From the NCBI GenBank assembly GCA_034509755.1, contig CM067559.1, positions 29,254,032 to 29,318,031 of the forward strand: a stretch of DNA of 64,000 bases. Direction: 5' to 3'. Within the stretch, counting starts at the first letter, position 1; each line of letters opens with the position of its first letter. A program made the translations under genes and the position numbers. This DNA is from Anisodus tanguticus. Taxonomy: Eukaryota > Streptophyta > Magnoliopsida > Solanales > Solanaceae. This document shows, in pieces, positions 21,343-33,080 of this stretch. The notes under the pieces were generated by a model that was not told the origin of the DNA, ran no database searches, and was given only the letters and a program-made list of their open reading frames with translations.

Positions 21343-22074
21343 CGCTTGTGGCTCACAAAATTTTCGATATTAGGGTACTTGTTCAGGAACCACAAAAAAA
21401 AAAACTTGAAAAGTGATTTCTACTCTATCGGAAATGAGATTTTTCTTGAGGACTTCTTTTTAACACTTCTGTGACTAACGCCTTTTTGGTGGTTTTATCC
21501 TTTGTTTTTAGCAATTAAAAGTAATTATGAAAAATGACTTTTTTGTCTTGTTTTTTACAGTTATCATGAATAAGTTTCAGCTATTGAACTATTCACGGGT
21601 AGGGATGGCAAAATTGACCCAACCCATGGGTTCCAATCCAGTCAACGCGGGTAATTATCCGTTTTGACCGACTCATGGGTCGGGTAGGTTATTAACCCAA
21701 CTGTCTGAGGGTGGGTTAGGGGCGGGTAAGGATATGGTTGAATCCTACCCGTACTCGACCCGTTACCCGATGGGTAGGATACCCGACCCATCCTACCCTA
21801 CCCTACCCGACCCATGTATATATAATTGTAATTAATTTTAATTATAAACATAATATATATAATTGTAATTAATTGTAAATATATATATATATATTATAGG
21901 TTATAAATTATTATTATAAAGATAATAAATTGAGGACCTTAATTTAATTATTTAAGTGTAAAAATATATTTTAAATATTATATAATCTTAAGATGACTCA
22001 ATTAATTAATTATTTCATCTCAAAGTACTAAATAATTAGATATTTAATTCTTCTCCATAGAGAGTACTCACTAG

Positions 22075-22400
22075 TAATTTGTAGGCTCGTTTTCCCCAAT
22101 TTAAATTTTCAGAATTTGAAATTTGAAATTGATAGTACTTTTCTAGGCTCGTTTTCCCCAATACAAATCAAATTTTCAGAATTTGTAGGCTCGTTTTCCC
22201 CAATTCGCTAGTACTTTTCTATTATCCTTGTTACTTGAAGTGTATAGAGAGTACTCACTATATATTCATTCAACTTTGCAATGTGAAATTGATTCTCATA
22301 AGTCTCATAAAATTGATTTAATTTCACAAAGATGCAAAAAAATCAAATTTTCAGAATTTGTAGGCTCGTTTTCCCCAAGTTGCTAGTACTTTTCTAAAAC
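22075..22400 (+). repeat. Four-copy repeat in the hAT 1 5' region
   Basis: The phrase TAGGCTCGTTTTCCCCAA recurs at about 22083, 22145, 22183 and 22362, with flanking TTTTCAGAATTTG and CTAGTACTTTTCT also repeated. It lies where the N-terminal (BED finger) exon of the transposase would be expected; no such domain is visible. Confidence 0.8.
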
Positions 22401-22444
22401 AAATCGACTTAGTTTTACAGGTGTTTTCTTTGTAGTGTATCATA

Positions 22445-23453
22445 TGCGTTGTTGTGCTCACATTCTTAATTTGATTGTTAAGATGGGGTTGGAGGTGATT
22501 ATGGATGGCATTGAAAAAGTGAGGGATAGTGTAGTCTGTTGGACTGCTTCACCTAAAAGACAAGAGAAATTTGAAGAAAGTTGTCGACAAATGTGAATTA
22601 AGTTCACCAAGAAATTGGCATTAGATTGTCTAACAAGGTGGAATTCCACATTCTTCATGCTTCGAACATCTTTGTTGTACAAAGATGTCTTCCCTCGTCT
22701 TAACCAACGTGATACTCATTATAAATGTGTCCATGCTAATAGTGATTGGGTGCTTGCAGATGAGATCTCCTGCAAGTTCGAGTTGTTCAATAGTATCACT
22801 GAACTGTTTTCTGGGAGACATTATCCAACTGCAAATTTGTATTTTTTTTAAATATGTGAGATCAAAATTGCATTGTTTAAATGGGTACTTTCTCCTAATC
22901 CAGTGATTAGTTTGATGGCAAGCAAGATGAGATCAAAGTATGATGATTATTGGAGCTCAGATCATGAATTGATGGGTGTTGCTACTATTTTGGATCCTAG
23001 AGCTAAAATGGACTTGCTTGACTACTATTTTCCACAAGTTTATCCAATTGATTATGAAGATCAAATTGAAAGAATTAAAGGTATTTGCGATAGTTTAGTG
23101 AGACAATATCAAAGAGTGAAAGGTAATAGAAACAAAGTTTGTGATGATTTTGCTAGGATTGGGACATCTTCTGATTTGTCTAGTTAAAGTGATGACTCGG
23201 CATACCAACCTGAGTTCTATACCTTTGCAAGTTCCAAAAGGAGGAACAGAGGTATTGTGAAAACTGAGTTAGACAATTACTTGGAAGATGATCTCATAAC
23301 CAAGGTGGGTAAAGACTTTGATGTTTTGACATGGTGGAAGATTTATTCACATAAATATCCCACCTTAACATAAATTGCTAGGGATATATTGTCCCTACAT
23401 GTTTCAACTGTTGCATCAGAGTCTGCATTTAGTACCGGTGGGAAAGTAGTTAG
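22445..23453 (+). pseudogene. hAT 1 transposase, central part
   Basis: hAT transposase motifs appear in order: RCCAHILNLIVK (core), LDCLTRWNSTFFML (the conserved R-WNST block), ATILDPRAKM, and the start of the C-terminal dimerisation domain, DVLTWWKIYSHKYPTL then LHVSTVASESAFSTGG. Stops interrupt at about 22594, 22850, 23185 and 23370, and there is a frame change near 22860, so the gene is dead. It reads in frame across the copia insertion to 28398. Confidence 0.87.
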
Positions 23454-23693
23454 TGTAAGAATTCTAGGGTAAGTAGAATATTTTCCTCACTATATTCATC
23501 TTTCAAAGGTCCTATATATACACAATATACATCAATTAGGAAGAGCCAATCATGCCTAATCTTCCTAATCAATTCCTAATAATCTTCTACCAAATTTACA
23601 TAATATTCCTAATTAACATTGTACTACCTACCATATATAATATGATACTACATTAATACAAAATCATAATATTAATAACATAATATTCTAACA
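23454..23693 (-). repeat. 3' LTR of copia element 3
   Basis: A 240-bp LTR whose inner end abuts CTCCCCCGC at 23694, the polypurine tract on the coding strand. Confidence 0.93.
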
Positions 23694-25199
23694 CTCCCCC
23701 GCAGTCGAAGCCGGAGGGTGGTGAATGCTGAGACTGTCCCTAAAATCTTCAAATAATATCAGCGGAAGTCTTTTTGTGAAGATATCTGCGATTTGATGTC
23801 GCGTTGGGACATGCAGCACCAGAACTTGTCCGCGAGCCACCTTCTCACGTACAAAATGAATATCTAACTCAATATGTTTAGTACGTTGATGGTGGATGAG
23901 ATTCCCTGAGAGGTAGATTGCACTAATATTATCACAGTATACTATTGTTGTAGTCGGAATAGGGCAATGAAGTTCAAGTAACAGGTTCTGAATCCAACAT
24001 GAGTTAGATACAACATTGGCCACAACACGATATTCTGCTTCAGCACTTGAACGTGATACCGTGGCCGGCCTTTTTGAGGACCATGAGATTAAATTGTCAC
24101 CAAGGAAGACGCAATATCCGGAGGTGGATCGTATTGTATCCGGACAGCCTGCCCAATCTGCATCAGTGTAAGTAACAAGTTTGAAAATAGAGGACGGGTA
24201 TAGATGTAATCCATACTCCAGAGTGCCCTGAATATATCGCACAGTGCGTTTCTGAGCATGCATATGTTCTTCCATTGGATTATGCATGAATAGACACACT
24301 TGTTGCACTGCATAGGTAATATCTGTCCTGGTGAATGTGAGATACTGTAAAGCTCCTGCTAGGTTGCGGTATAACGTTGGATCAGCAAAAGGTTTGCTAG
24401 AGATGGCACTCAATTTTGACTTTGTGTCAACCGGAGTTGCCGAAGGTTTGCAGAAAGCCATCCCAGCTCGTTCCACAATTTTTGATACATACTTCTTCTG
24501 GGAGAGGAATAATCTACATGTATGTCGGGTCACAGCAATCCCTAGAAAGTAGTGGAGTGGGCCAAGATCTTTCATAGAAAATTCAGAACTAAGTTGTGAC
24601 ATGATATTCTTGCGAAGAGAGTCTGAAGATGTTGTTAGAATAATATCATCCACATATAGAAGAAGATAAGCAGTATGATTACCCTGACGATAGATAAACA
24701 GAGAATTATCTGAACGGCTGTGCGAGAAACCCATGCGTGACACAAAATTTGCAAACCGCGTATACCAAGCCCTGGGGGCCTGTTTGAGACCATATAATGA
24801 TTTGTTGAGCAAACACACATGGTTGAGATATTTAGGATCCATGTATCCCAATGGTTGGTGCATGTAAACAGTCTCATTAAGGTGTCCATGGAGGAAGGCA
24901 TTTTTGACATCCAATTGATGAAGTGACCATCATTTTGAGAGAGACAGGCTGAGAACTGTTCTGATAGTTGCAGGTTTGACCACTGGACTGAATGTTTCCC
25001 CTCAATCTACACCAACCTGCTGTGTCTTTCCATCACCTACAAGACAGGCTTTATGCCGCTCAAAAGTTCTATCAGATTTTTCTTTATGGCTGAAAATCCA
25101 CATAGATCGAATTATATTAGCATTAGATGGACGAGGTACTAAATCCCATGTCCTATTTGTAATTAGAGCATGATATTCATCATTCATGGCCATTTCCAA
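23694..25199 (-). pseudogene. RT and RNase H of copia element 3 (long open frame)
   Basis: From LDVKNAFLHGHL (about 24914) to the end near the 3' LTR there is one open frame of about 408 codons. RT motifs are LNKSLYGLKQAPRAWY and the catalytic YVDDIILT. RNase H keeps its acidic residues: YTDADWAGCPDT, SRSSAEAEYR, YCDNISAIYLS, and the C-terminal HIELDIHFVREKV. Only the N-terminal RT segment (25002-25199, AMNDEYHALITNRTWDLVPRP) is in another frame. This is the best-conserved enzyme in the window. Confidence 0.9.
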
Positions 25200-25209
25200 T
25201 TCGAGTCTT

Positions 25210-26434
25210 TTAGAGCAGATATTGGATTACGAGCAAGGGTGATTTTGAGACCTGGGTGTGAAGGTTATATTTTGCATTGGGTTTGACAATCCCATGTTGA
25301 CTACAGATGATCGGACGGTTTGTTGGGCCAGTGGACTGGACGCCACTGACCGAGGAGTGAGAAATAGAGGGTCCAGTGGGCTGTACTAATGGAGCTAGAA
25401 TTGAGCCCGTTGGGGCTGCCTGGCCCAATGGGCCTGAATTATGGTGTTCAACACTAGTAATAGGTACCGGGCTGTGAAAAAAATATGTTAGATATGAAAG
25501 CTTATCATTATCCAAAAAATCATAGTTAGGGGTCCCGGTGGCATGTAACTTAGCAAAAGGAAATATTGTTTCATCAAAGATTACATGACGACTTATAAAG
25601 ATTCTTTTGGAAGAAATGTCATAACATTGGTAACCGCGATGATGAGTAGGGTATCCTAAGAACACACGTGGAGTAGACCGGGCTTGGAGTTTTGTGATTG
25701 TGGTGGATGGAAAGAGGGGGTAGCAAAGACAACCAAACACTCGTAAGTGATGATATGTGACTCTCGTAGGTAAAGCATTTTTAGGGGAGCTTGGTATGAT
25801 ATATTTTTCTGAGGAAGGACATTCAACAGATAAGTTGCCATTTGGAGTGCATGATGCCAAAATACAGGGGGAAGTGAAGCATGAGAAAGAGATGTTCTAA
25901 CAATATTGTTAATGGTTCTAATTTTACGTTCCGTCTTTCCATTTTTTGATGAAGTATGAGGACAAGACAAACGAAACTGAAGACCATTTGTTTTGAAAAA
26001 GTCCCAAAACTGTTTATTGTCAAACTCCTCCCATTGTCACATTGTATATTTTTGATATCACGTTCAAATTGAGTTCGAATGAATGCTCTAAAAGTGAGAA
26101 ACGTGGAAAACACTTGTGATTTTATTGATAAAGGGAATGTCCACAAATAATTAGAGTAGTCATCAAGTATAAGCAAATAATATCTATGACCAGAAGAACT
26201 CAAAACAGGGGATGTCCAAATATCACAATGTAAAATATCAAATGGCAAAAGAGTGCATGAAGTAGAGGAAATAAAAGGCAACTTAACATGTTTACCAAGT
26301 GTGCAAGAATGACACTTATTTAGAATGCGTAATGCGGGTACAAGAAATAAAATTATTTTATTTAAGAGAAGCCAAAACAGCCTCTCCCGGATGTCCCAAA
26401 TGTTGGTGCCATAAAGATGGTGCCAAGGCTGCAA
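25210..26434 (-). pseudogene. Integrase of copia element 3 (frameshifted)
   Basis: The zinc-binding region (CHSCTLGKHVKLPF) and first Asp (HCDIWTSP) and second Asp (IQCDNGR) are in the frame covering 25823-26434. A frameshift near 25970 leads to the segment with the catalytic Glu (NGKTERKIRTINN). A further shift near 25860-25740 precedes the conserved HLRVFGCLCYP and YPTHHRGYQCYD module. All pieces are in order, so few lesions separate it from a complete frame. Confidence 0.87.
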
Positions 26435-26849
26435 AAACAGAAGGAAACTTGGATTGTTGGGTTGACGAATTTATTGGATAAAGCTCCCCCTTGCTATCAC
26501 ATCTCATGAGAAGCTTTCCCGTTTGAAAATCATGCACGGAAAAACCAAAGGGGTCAAACAGGACAGATACCCAATTATCAGTTGTAAACTTTCTAACTGA
26601 AACCAAGTTTTTGATTAATTTGGGAGCATGAAGGACATTCTTTAAAATTAGGGGTGGGTTTGGCGGTAACAATTTGCTAGAACCATAACCTTTTATTGGA
26701 ATTGAATAGTCATTTCCGACAATTATTCCATTATCATTGCTCAAATTAAAATAGGATGAGAGATTACCTTGGGAGGACGTCATATGTGACGTCGCTTCGG
26801 AGTCCATATACCATTTTGAATCCGGTGGATTAAGTCCAAGAGTGTGCAT
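26358..26849 (-). pseudogene. Protease and pre-integrase region of copia element 3
   Basis: The frame is open and in family order: KWYMDSEATSHMTSSQGN, IPIKGYGSSKL, LKNVLHAPKLIKNLVSVRKF, then the LWHQHLGHPG motif of the pre-integrase domain. The active-site triad reads D-S-E where D-[ST]-G is expected, a change explained by one G-to-A substitution. Otherwise it looks intact. Confidence 0.83.
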
Positions 26850-27046
26850 GGCGGACTCAATTTCCGTGGGGTGGGCCCCTGTTGAATAGGCCTCATGCCA
26901 CTGGGTCGGCTGAGGCCCACTGCTACTTTCTGTGGCAACAAACCCAGCGAAATGGGCTTTCTTTGGGCTTTTGTTGCTGCTGCGCTGGGAAATGGGCCTT
27001 TGTTTTGTTGAGGTGCCGGTGGGCCTGGGGGCTGCCTAGCCCACGA

Positions 27047-28015
27047 TTACTGGGGGTGAAATTGGGTGGTACGACCCAAGACCCGCGCCGTTAATTGGCT
27101 GCTTCTTCGCCTTGTCCGCCGCCATCGCTTCTGCCGGCCGGCCGCCCGATGACGACGCCCCCTCGCCACCGGTTGCTGCCACTGTCCACCACCATAGTTA
27201 GTGTTGCCGCCATTACCGCCGCCATTGGAATTTCGATGGCCTCCACCTTTGTTATTTCTGCGATTTCCACCCTTATTTTTATTGTTATGACATCCTTTTT
27301 GTCCCTTATTTTGTTGAGAAGGTTCAAAAAAATTACCATCATGTGAAGGAGTGGCAAGCATGGCAGAATTTGAAGTAGTTGAGGCCTTTTTCACCAAGCC
27401 CGACTCTTCAAGTACAAGCATGGACCTTGCTTGATAAAATTGTGATAGAGGATTACTTTGACGGATTAGAGTTCCCACGCCGCTATACGCGTCGGTGAGA
27501 CCGGCGACCAATTGCAAGACTAATCGGTTATTAGTAACCGGTGAACCAACGTTTCGTAGTTGATCGGCCAGCACTTTGAGGCGTTGACAATATGTAGAAA
27601 CATTAGGGAAATCCGTCATGTCAATGGTTGAGAACTCATGTTCCAATGAAACAGCGTGAGAGTTATAGTTATCTTGAAAAATATCTCGCAAACGTTCCCA
27701 CGCCGCCATGGCTGTGGAATCTGGTTCCATTATCGTATGCAACAAATCTGTGGAGATTGTTGCATAAATCCAACCAAAGACTGTGGCATCAAGTGTATCC
27801 CACAATTCCTTGTCTGCATCGTTTGTTATGTCTTTCCCTTTACCGTCTTTTGGAGGAATTATATAATGAAGAACTTTGTGAGCACGACAACATATTTTGA
27901 ATAATTCCGCCCAAGTTGCATAATGAACGGTTTCCATTTCTAGTTTGATGAAAACATGTGTTTTGATGTTTGAGACAACAAGGGCAGGGTGAAAAGATGA
28001 TTTGGATTCAGACAT
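27047..28015 (-). pseudogene. gag of copia element 3
   Basis: I place the start at 28015 (MSESKSSFHPALVVSNIK), which matches the N terminus of Ale-type gag; an upstream in-frame extension into the leader is less likely. The UBN2-type core follows (ATWAELFKI, WERLRDIFQDNYNSHAV, QRLKVLADQLRNVGSPV, LQLVAGLTDAY). The tail is rich in Gly, Asn and Lys (GGNRRNNKGGGHRNSNGG), a likely RNA-binding segment, and there is no intact CCHC knuckle. The frame is open for about 320 codons, so it may still be coding; the frame shifts before protease. Confidence 0.85.
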
Positions 28016-28145
28016 AACTGGTTGTGATGAAGGGTAATCAATAATGGAGTGAAAAAAATGAAATTTTCGGCCACTAGGGTTTTCTAGGGAAGAAGATGCC
28101 AAAAAAATTGGAAGAAAATAAACTAATTTTGGATCTTTCCTTAAG

Positions 28146-28157
28146 CTCTTGATACCA
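28146..28157 (-). other. Primer-binding site of copia element 3
   Basis: On the minus strand TGGTATCAAGAG directly follows the 5' LTR; it is close to the initiator-Met tRNA complement and identical to the site in element 2. Confidence 0.88.
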
Positions 28158-28397
28158 TGTAAGAATTCTAGGGTAAGTAGAATATTTTCCTCACTATATT
28201 CATCTTTCAAAGATCCAATATATACACAATATACATCAATTAGGAAGAGCCAATCATGCATAATCTTCCTAATCAATTCTTAATAATCTTCTACCTAATT
28301 TACATAATATTCCTAGTTAACATTGTACTACCTACCATATATAATATGATACTACATTAATACAAAATCATAATAATAATAACATAATATTCTAACA
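28158..28397 (-). repeat. 5' LTR of copia element 3
   Basis: A 240-bp LTR matching 23454-23693; its outer end meets the GTTAG target copy and resumed hAT transposase coding sequence. Confidence 0.93.
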
Positions 28398-28750
28398 GTT
28401 AGCGCACAACGCAGTCGACTTTGCCCATCAACAATTGAAGCATTGATGTGCTCTCAGAGTTGGTTGTGGAATATTGTGAAAGGTAAATTGTGAATACATT
28501 TGTTTACAAATTTCAAAATTCGTTCAATTTGGAATTTTATATTCATGATTCCTATTTTTTGTTAATTGTGATTTTATTTTTAGATGAAGTTCCTAGTACT
28601 ACATCAAACTTAGTTGAATGTCCAACCATTTGTGTTGATGAAGATGTGGATGATGAATGTATGAAATCTTACATATATTACTTACTAATAAATGAAGGTG
28701 TAATTATTTTCTATTTGATTAATTCAATTAATTTTTTACCAATGTTGTAG
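28398..28750 (+). pseudogene. hAT 1 transposase, C-terminal exons
   Basis: The dimerisation domain resumes in phase after the copia insertion: CGCAGTCGACTTTGCCC encodes the RS.LCP step, followed by STIEALMCSQSWLWNIVK, the classic end of the hAT domain. A likely intron (AAAG|GTAAAT near 28482 to TTTTTAG at 28583) leads to a last exon with an acidic segment (VDEDVDDECM). This supports a real transposase gene with at least one intron. Confidence 0.82.
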
Positions 28751-28759
28751 ATCCTTTGA

Positions 28760-29100
28760 TAATACTTTGAAGATTTTTCAATGGTCAATGTAGTGCTTTG
28801 TTGTTCCAAAGGTATGACTTTATTGTTGTGTTTTTTCTTCCTTTATATTGAGATATAATTTTTTCTATATAATCTCTTTTTTTTAATCATTTTTCTTCTT
28901 TTGTTTTTCATAGATTTATGGAGAAGCACACTAAAAGTTTGAAGACCTTAAGACATGTTTGATGTAATTGCATTTTATTTTTGAGATGACATTAGTGTTT
29001 GGACAATTCTTTTCATAGAACTTTGATTGTATTTGGTAATTATGAAACTTATTTGGTAATATATTTTATGAAATTTATAGAATTTTTGTGTTTTATTTGA
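28760..29100. other. 3' untranslated part of hAT 1
   Basis: T-rich sequence without a supported frame, leading into the subterminal repeat region of the transposon. Confidence 0.5.
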
Positions 29101-29274
29101 AGAAGTGTATAACCCGAGGGTACTCAATACCCGAAAGGAAAAAATAAGGGTATGAAAATTATATACCCAGTGGGTAATGAATAGGATATGAGTAGCACAT
29201 TTGGGAGGGTGGATAGGGTACGGGAATTTCAAAACCCGCCCCAAACCCTATCCACTGCCATCCCTATTCACGGG

Positions 29275-30730
29275 GGACCTTAAAGTCACCATGAAAAGTC
29301 TTTTGTTGCGACTGTTTTTGTATGTCGCTTATCGCCACATGTAAAGTCTCGTATCTAATATTGATCAAATAATGATGCTTAAATTTTAAGTTACGCCTAA
29401 AATAAGGCTAGTGAATCAATGCACCTCCCAAATATGCATAAAATCAGATAACTTCTCTAAAAATATCTGTTAACATTGGCATAATATTCAGAAGATATGA
29501 ACCCAACTTAGTGGCGGAAAATAGTAGTACTATACTTGAAATAACAATGTTCTTCCAAAAACACAATATTGAGGATGCTTCTTGATAGTCAATTGTATGG
29601 GAAAATATCAATGTTATACAGTTTTATCTGAGTTAATTTTAGTAGGCAAGGTACTCAATACATATATTGTTGGAAAGTAACTTCCTTAGTAAAATAGTCA
29701 AAGTATCGCAAATTGATACAAACACCACTAATCAACGTGAATAAGTGAAATTAAGAAACAAAGACTTAGAAAGAAAATGAAAAAGAAAAGATGGCAGAAA
29801 AATCTCAACTATGGCATATTCGATTTTCATGCCAAATCATTTCAATAAAGAGAGCGTTAGAAAAACACGTTTGAGCATTAACAAATCAATAAGCTTTAAT
29901 TTTAACTTTCCTGCATAACTATATTGAAAAATTGATAAAAAAAAAACATGTCGAGAGTATATATTTATACTATTTGTCATCTCACAACATAGAGAAAACC
30001 TCTTAAATTTTACCAGAATCCCATAAGAGATGGAGCATATTTAATGGGTACAATTGAAGTATTGAGCATAGTATTATCGATAGGGACCATTAATATAAAT
30101 AGAGAATTATTAAAATTTTAACAAATATTAAATTATGAAACTAATCAATCACTTAAAAATTTAAATTTCGGGAACGAACGAGGTACCTATTGCACTAAAC
30201 TAAGGCATCAAATTTAATTAGGAATATCGGTGCTAAACAAACAGAGCAAGTCGTTAAAATGTCACAAACGAGCGAGTTGTCAATATCTGGTGATCAATTT
30301 GTCATTTTCAGAAACCCATCAACGATAGTGGCAGCTCATTTGATGCCAGTTTAGCACATTGTTGACTCATGATTTTGGACTTATTCTTATCCTTTAATTT
30401 AATAATTGCAAAGGAGATTCTAACTAATAATGTGGACTTGCCTTCATGCATGCATGTCGATACATACGTTTTTAATTTGTTCAAGATTTCTTGCATCACT
30501 CTCTCCCTTAAAGCTTAACCATGTGTTTATTGGAGTTGTTTGGCAGAAAACAAACTTAGTATTTGCACTAATTTGATAAATACATGATAAATGTCCTTAT
30601 ACAATTATTATCATTTAAAGTAAATAATTTCATTTCAATTTTATTAGTATTATATATGATAAAAGATACTATTGTTTTAGTGTATTGACACAAGGTCCGA
30701 GTATATTTTTCTTTGTTGTTCCGACCTTTT
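29275..30730. other. AT-rich intergenic stretch
   Basis: No gene is supported. A 63-codon minus-strand frame at 30308-30499 carries no recognisable signature. Confidence 0.4.
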
Positions 30731-30734
30731 TTTT

Positions 30735-30860
30735 AGAAAAAAACTTTTTTTTACCCCTCCCTAGGAGCTCTAACTTTTTTTGCTCCCTTGGTGACTCAAA
30801 CCCTCAACCTTAGGGTCGAAGGTGGAGGTGCTTACCACCTTAACAACCTCCTTTTATCTT
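30735..30860 (-). mobile_element. Probable tRNA-derived SINE fragment
   Basis: On the minus strand GTGGTAAGCACC and GGTTTGAGTCACC are A-box- and B-box-like, and the sequence CCTTAGGGTCGAAGGTGG is widespread in Solanaceae-type SINEs. T-runs at the left (a reverse-strand A tail) fit. No clear target duplication was found. Confidence 0.5.
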
Positions 30861-32100
30861 GTTGTTACGGCCTACTTGCTGAATATACTATTTTTTTCAT
30901 TGTGAATAGTTTTGATCTAATTTCTTTATAATTAAGCAGGATAAACCAATCATCCAAATTGAGTATTTTTTCTAAAATTAATTCTGGTACATTAACATCA
31001 AAATCTATTGATTAAACCTACATTGACCCATGCAACAAGAAATAAGAGAAAAAAAATGAGTTAAAAAGATTAGGAGAGCTTCACTGAATGTGAGAAAAAT
31101 TACTGAGAAAAAAAGTTGGCCTATATTTGAGGACCACAGATCTTTATAAAAGAAAAAGGAAAAATCATAAGGGAAAATTCAAAGCAATCCAACAAGAGTT
31201 ATTTACCTATTGCGCATCTTGAAAATTTATAAATGAAATGGTAGTTGCGACTTGCCGACATTTACCTATTGCGCATCTTGAAAATTGACTTTGCCAAACA
31301 ATAATGCCCAAAATAATAATAAAATAACATGCAATACAACAGTAGTCAGATAATCAATCATGGTAAAGGATTCTAAGTTTATCAAAACCACAAGATTATG
31401 TATCTCTGACAAAACAACTCGTGAAATTTAACATGATTTCATACAAAAAAGAAGAAAACAAATGAATCTCACAGGATTCTAAATAGAAAATGCAAGTATT
31501 TACATATCTTTACTTTTGATATTTAATATTGTTAATAGGAAAATGTGTGGACTATTAATTAGTAAACAAAAGTTTTAATTTACACAGCATATTACAAAAT
31601 TATAATTATAACATTAGTAAGCAAACACTATATAGCGAGTGGGATTTTTTTTATTTATGTTAAAGTATTTTGGCTTTCCTCAAGGAATAGTCAGGCCAAG
31701 ATAGTAGCGTAATGGCAAACAATACATAATTCTCCAGTAACAAAATACCGTAATGAACATAGAAATAATCATTGGTAAACTAAATAATCTCAAAAAACTT
31801 TAGTTTTATTACATGGACTGACGAATACGAATACGATGATCTTACACAGTTACAATTCATGATTGTGTGGTATTAGTTACCTCCTTCAAGTTTTTTCTAA
31901 TTATGTACCCCAAGTTTCTAGTAAGATTTGTATTCTCCAATCATGTTATTTCAAGAAAACAAAAAAAATGACACTGAAATTAGGAAAGGGTGTCTCACTA
32001 AATTATATTATACACTTTGATTCCAAGTATGTTATTGACCTTTAATGAAGGATAATTGTTAAATATAGCTGTCGCATTAAATTCCTAACATAACCCAATC
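30861..32100. other. AT-rich intergenic stretch
   Basis: No gene is supported. A short direct repeat, TTTACCTATTGCGCATCTTG, occurs twice (about 31202 and 31260), 58 bp apart. Confidence 0.45.
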
Positions 32101-32112
32101 ACATCGATTTTT

Positions 32113-32350
32113 TGCTCCAAAAAGGTGGAATCTCCCACCCCAGGAGCCCCCACACCCCGGTCCGACAGGTCTGTGAAGGAGGTAAATCATGGTGACTCAA
32201 TTGATTTCAAAGGTTAGACCACTACCACGCTGCGCACAAGGGGCCCTCCTTTATTTCAAGAAGAAACCCCCACACTGCCGCTGACGGGATTCGATCCTTG
32301 ATCTTTGCTCCAAATATCCCCTTGAAACCAATTGAGCTGCCCAAGCGGAC
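32113..32350 (-). mobile_element. tRNA-derived SINE with 12-bp target duplication
   Basis: It is flanked by the exact direct repeat ACATCGATTTTT (32101-32112 and 32351-32362). On the minus strand it starts GTCCGCTTGGGCAGCTC, tRNA-like with an A-box (CAGCTCAATTGG), and has a B-box-like GGATCGAATCCC at 32286-32297, the internal RNA polymerase III promoter. The 3' side is T-rich on the plus strand (short A tail). It looks full length at about 238 bp. Confidence 0.82.
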
Positions 32351-32362
32351 ACATCGATTTTT

Positions 32363-33080
32363 AATTATATTGAGCTGCCAATTGGATCAACCAAGTGCAC
32401 TCGTGTGCACTGTTCAGGACATTCTTTTATCCCACATATCAATTACTACAAAGCTTATTAATTGAATGAGATGTGCAACACTAAAGCCTTGCTCATTCTT
32501 GGATGGGACTGCACAACACAAAAGGATGGTCAATACTCAATTGCTCTTGATGATCCATCACTATTTCACGGCTTCTTATGAATGATTTTTGTGTACAAGA
32601 GTATTTAGTGGACCCCTTAAAATGGGACGTGCACTAATTATGGTATTGCATGCATATAGTCACTATTTTTCTAAGTTGTTTCTTATCCACAAAAATATGT
32701 TTATGTGATATTGAATTTGAACAGGTTGTTATATATGTATATCTTTAAGGAGTAGTTGGTTTCATATTCTCCCTCGGTAATGGTATATGTGAAAAAGGCA
32801 AAATTTACCAGAAATCTAGTATCCTCAAAGTGTTAACATGCATGGTTAGAAAAGCAACAAAAATGATGTTAGATAGTTTGTAATATGTATGAAGTGGATT
32901 GTCCCAGAACGGAAGATAAAATGAATTTGGAGGCTAAATATTAAAAACCTTGGTATTTTCAGATGTTATTTAAAACAGAAATTTAAATGAATATGTCTGT
33001 TCATGAAGTAATATGACTATTCAGAATAATCACCTTTTTTAACTCTATAAATTAGGCGTTCATTTATGACTATGCAGGGT
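32363..33080. other. AT-rich intergenic stretch
   Basis: Nothing supported. Confidence 0.4.

Larger units (their letters stand above)
23454..28397 (-). mobile_element. Complete Ty1/copia retrotransposon 3 (Ale/Retrofit-like), 4,944 bp
   Basis: Two 240-bp LTRs (23454-23693 and 28158-28397), both starting TGTAAG and ending CTAACA on the plus strand, are flanked by the exact 5-bp duplication GTTAG (23449-23453 and 28398-28402). By manual count the LTRs differ at 7 of 240 positions. It has a primer-binding site, gag, protease, integrase, RT, RNase H and a CCCCC polypurine complement. It is inserted within the dimerisation domain of hAT 1, so it is younger than that transposon. Frameshifts in integrase and one protease change are the main defects. 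Confidence 0.95.
21600..29266 (+). mobile_element. hAT transposon 1 with terminal inverted repeats, carrying a nested copia
   Basis: Terminal inverted repeats TAGGGATGGCA and TGCCATCCCTA mark the ends, and an exact 8-bp target duplication TTCACGGG flanks them (21592-21599 and 29267-29274), diagnostic of hAT. Both subterminal regions are dense in ACCCG/GGGTA motifs (21640-21815 and 29105-29250), likely transposase-binding repeats. The transposase gene is on the plus strand and is split by the copia element at 23454-28397. Without that insertion the element is about 2.7 kb. Confidence 0.93.
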
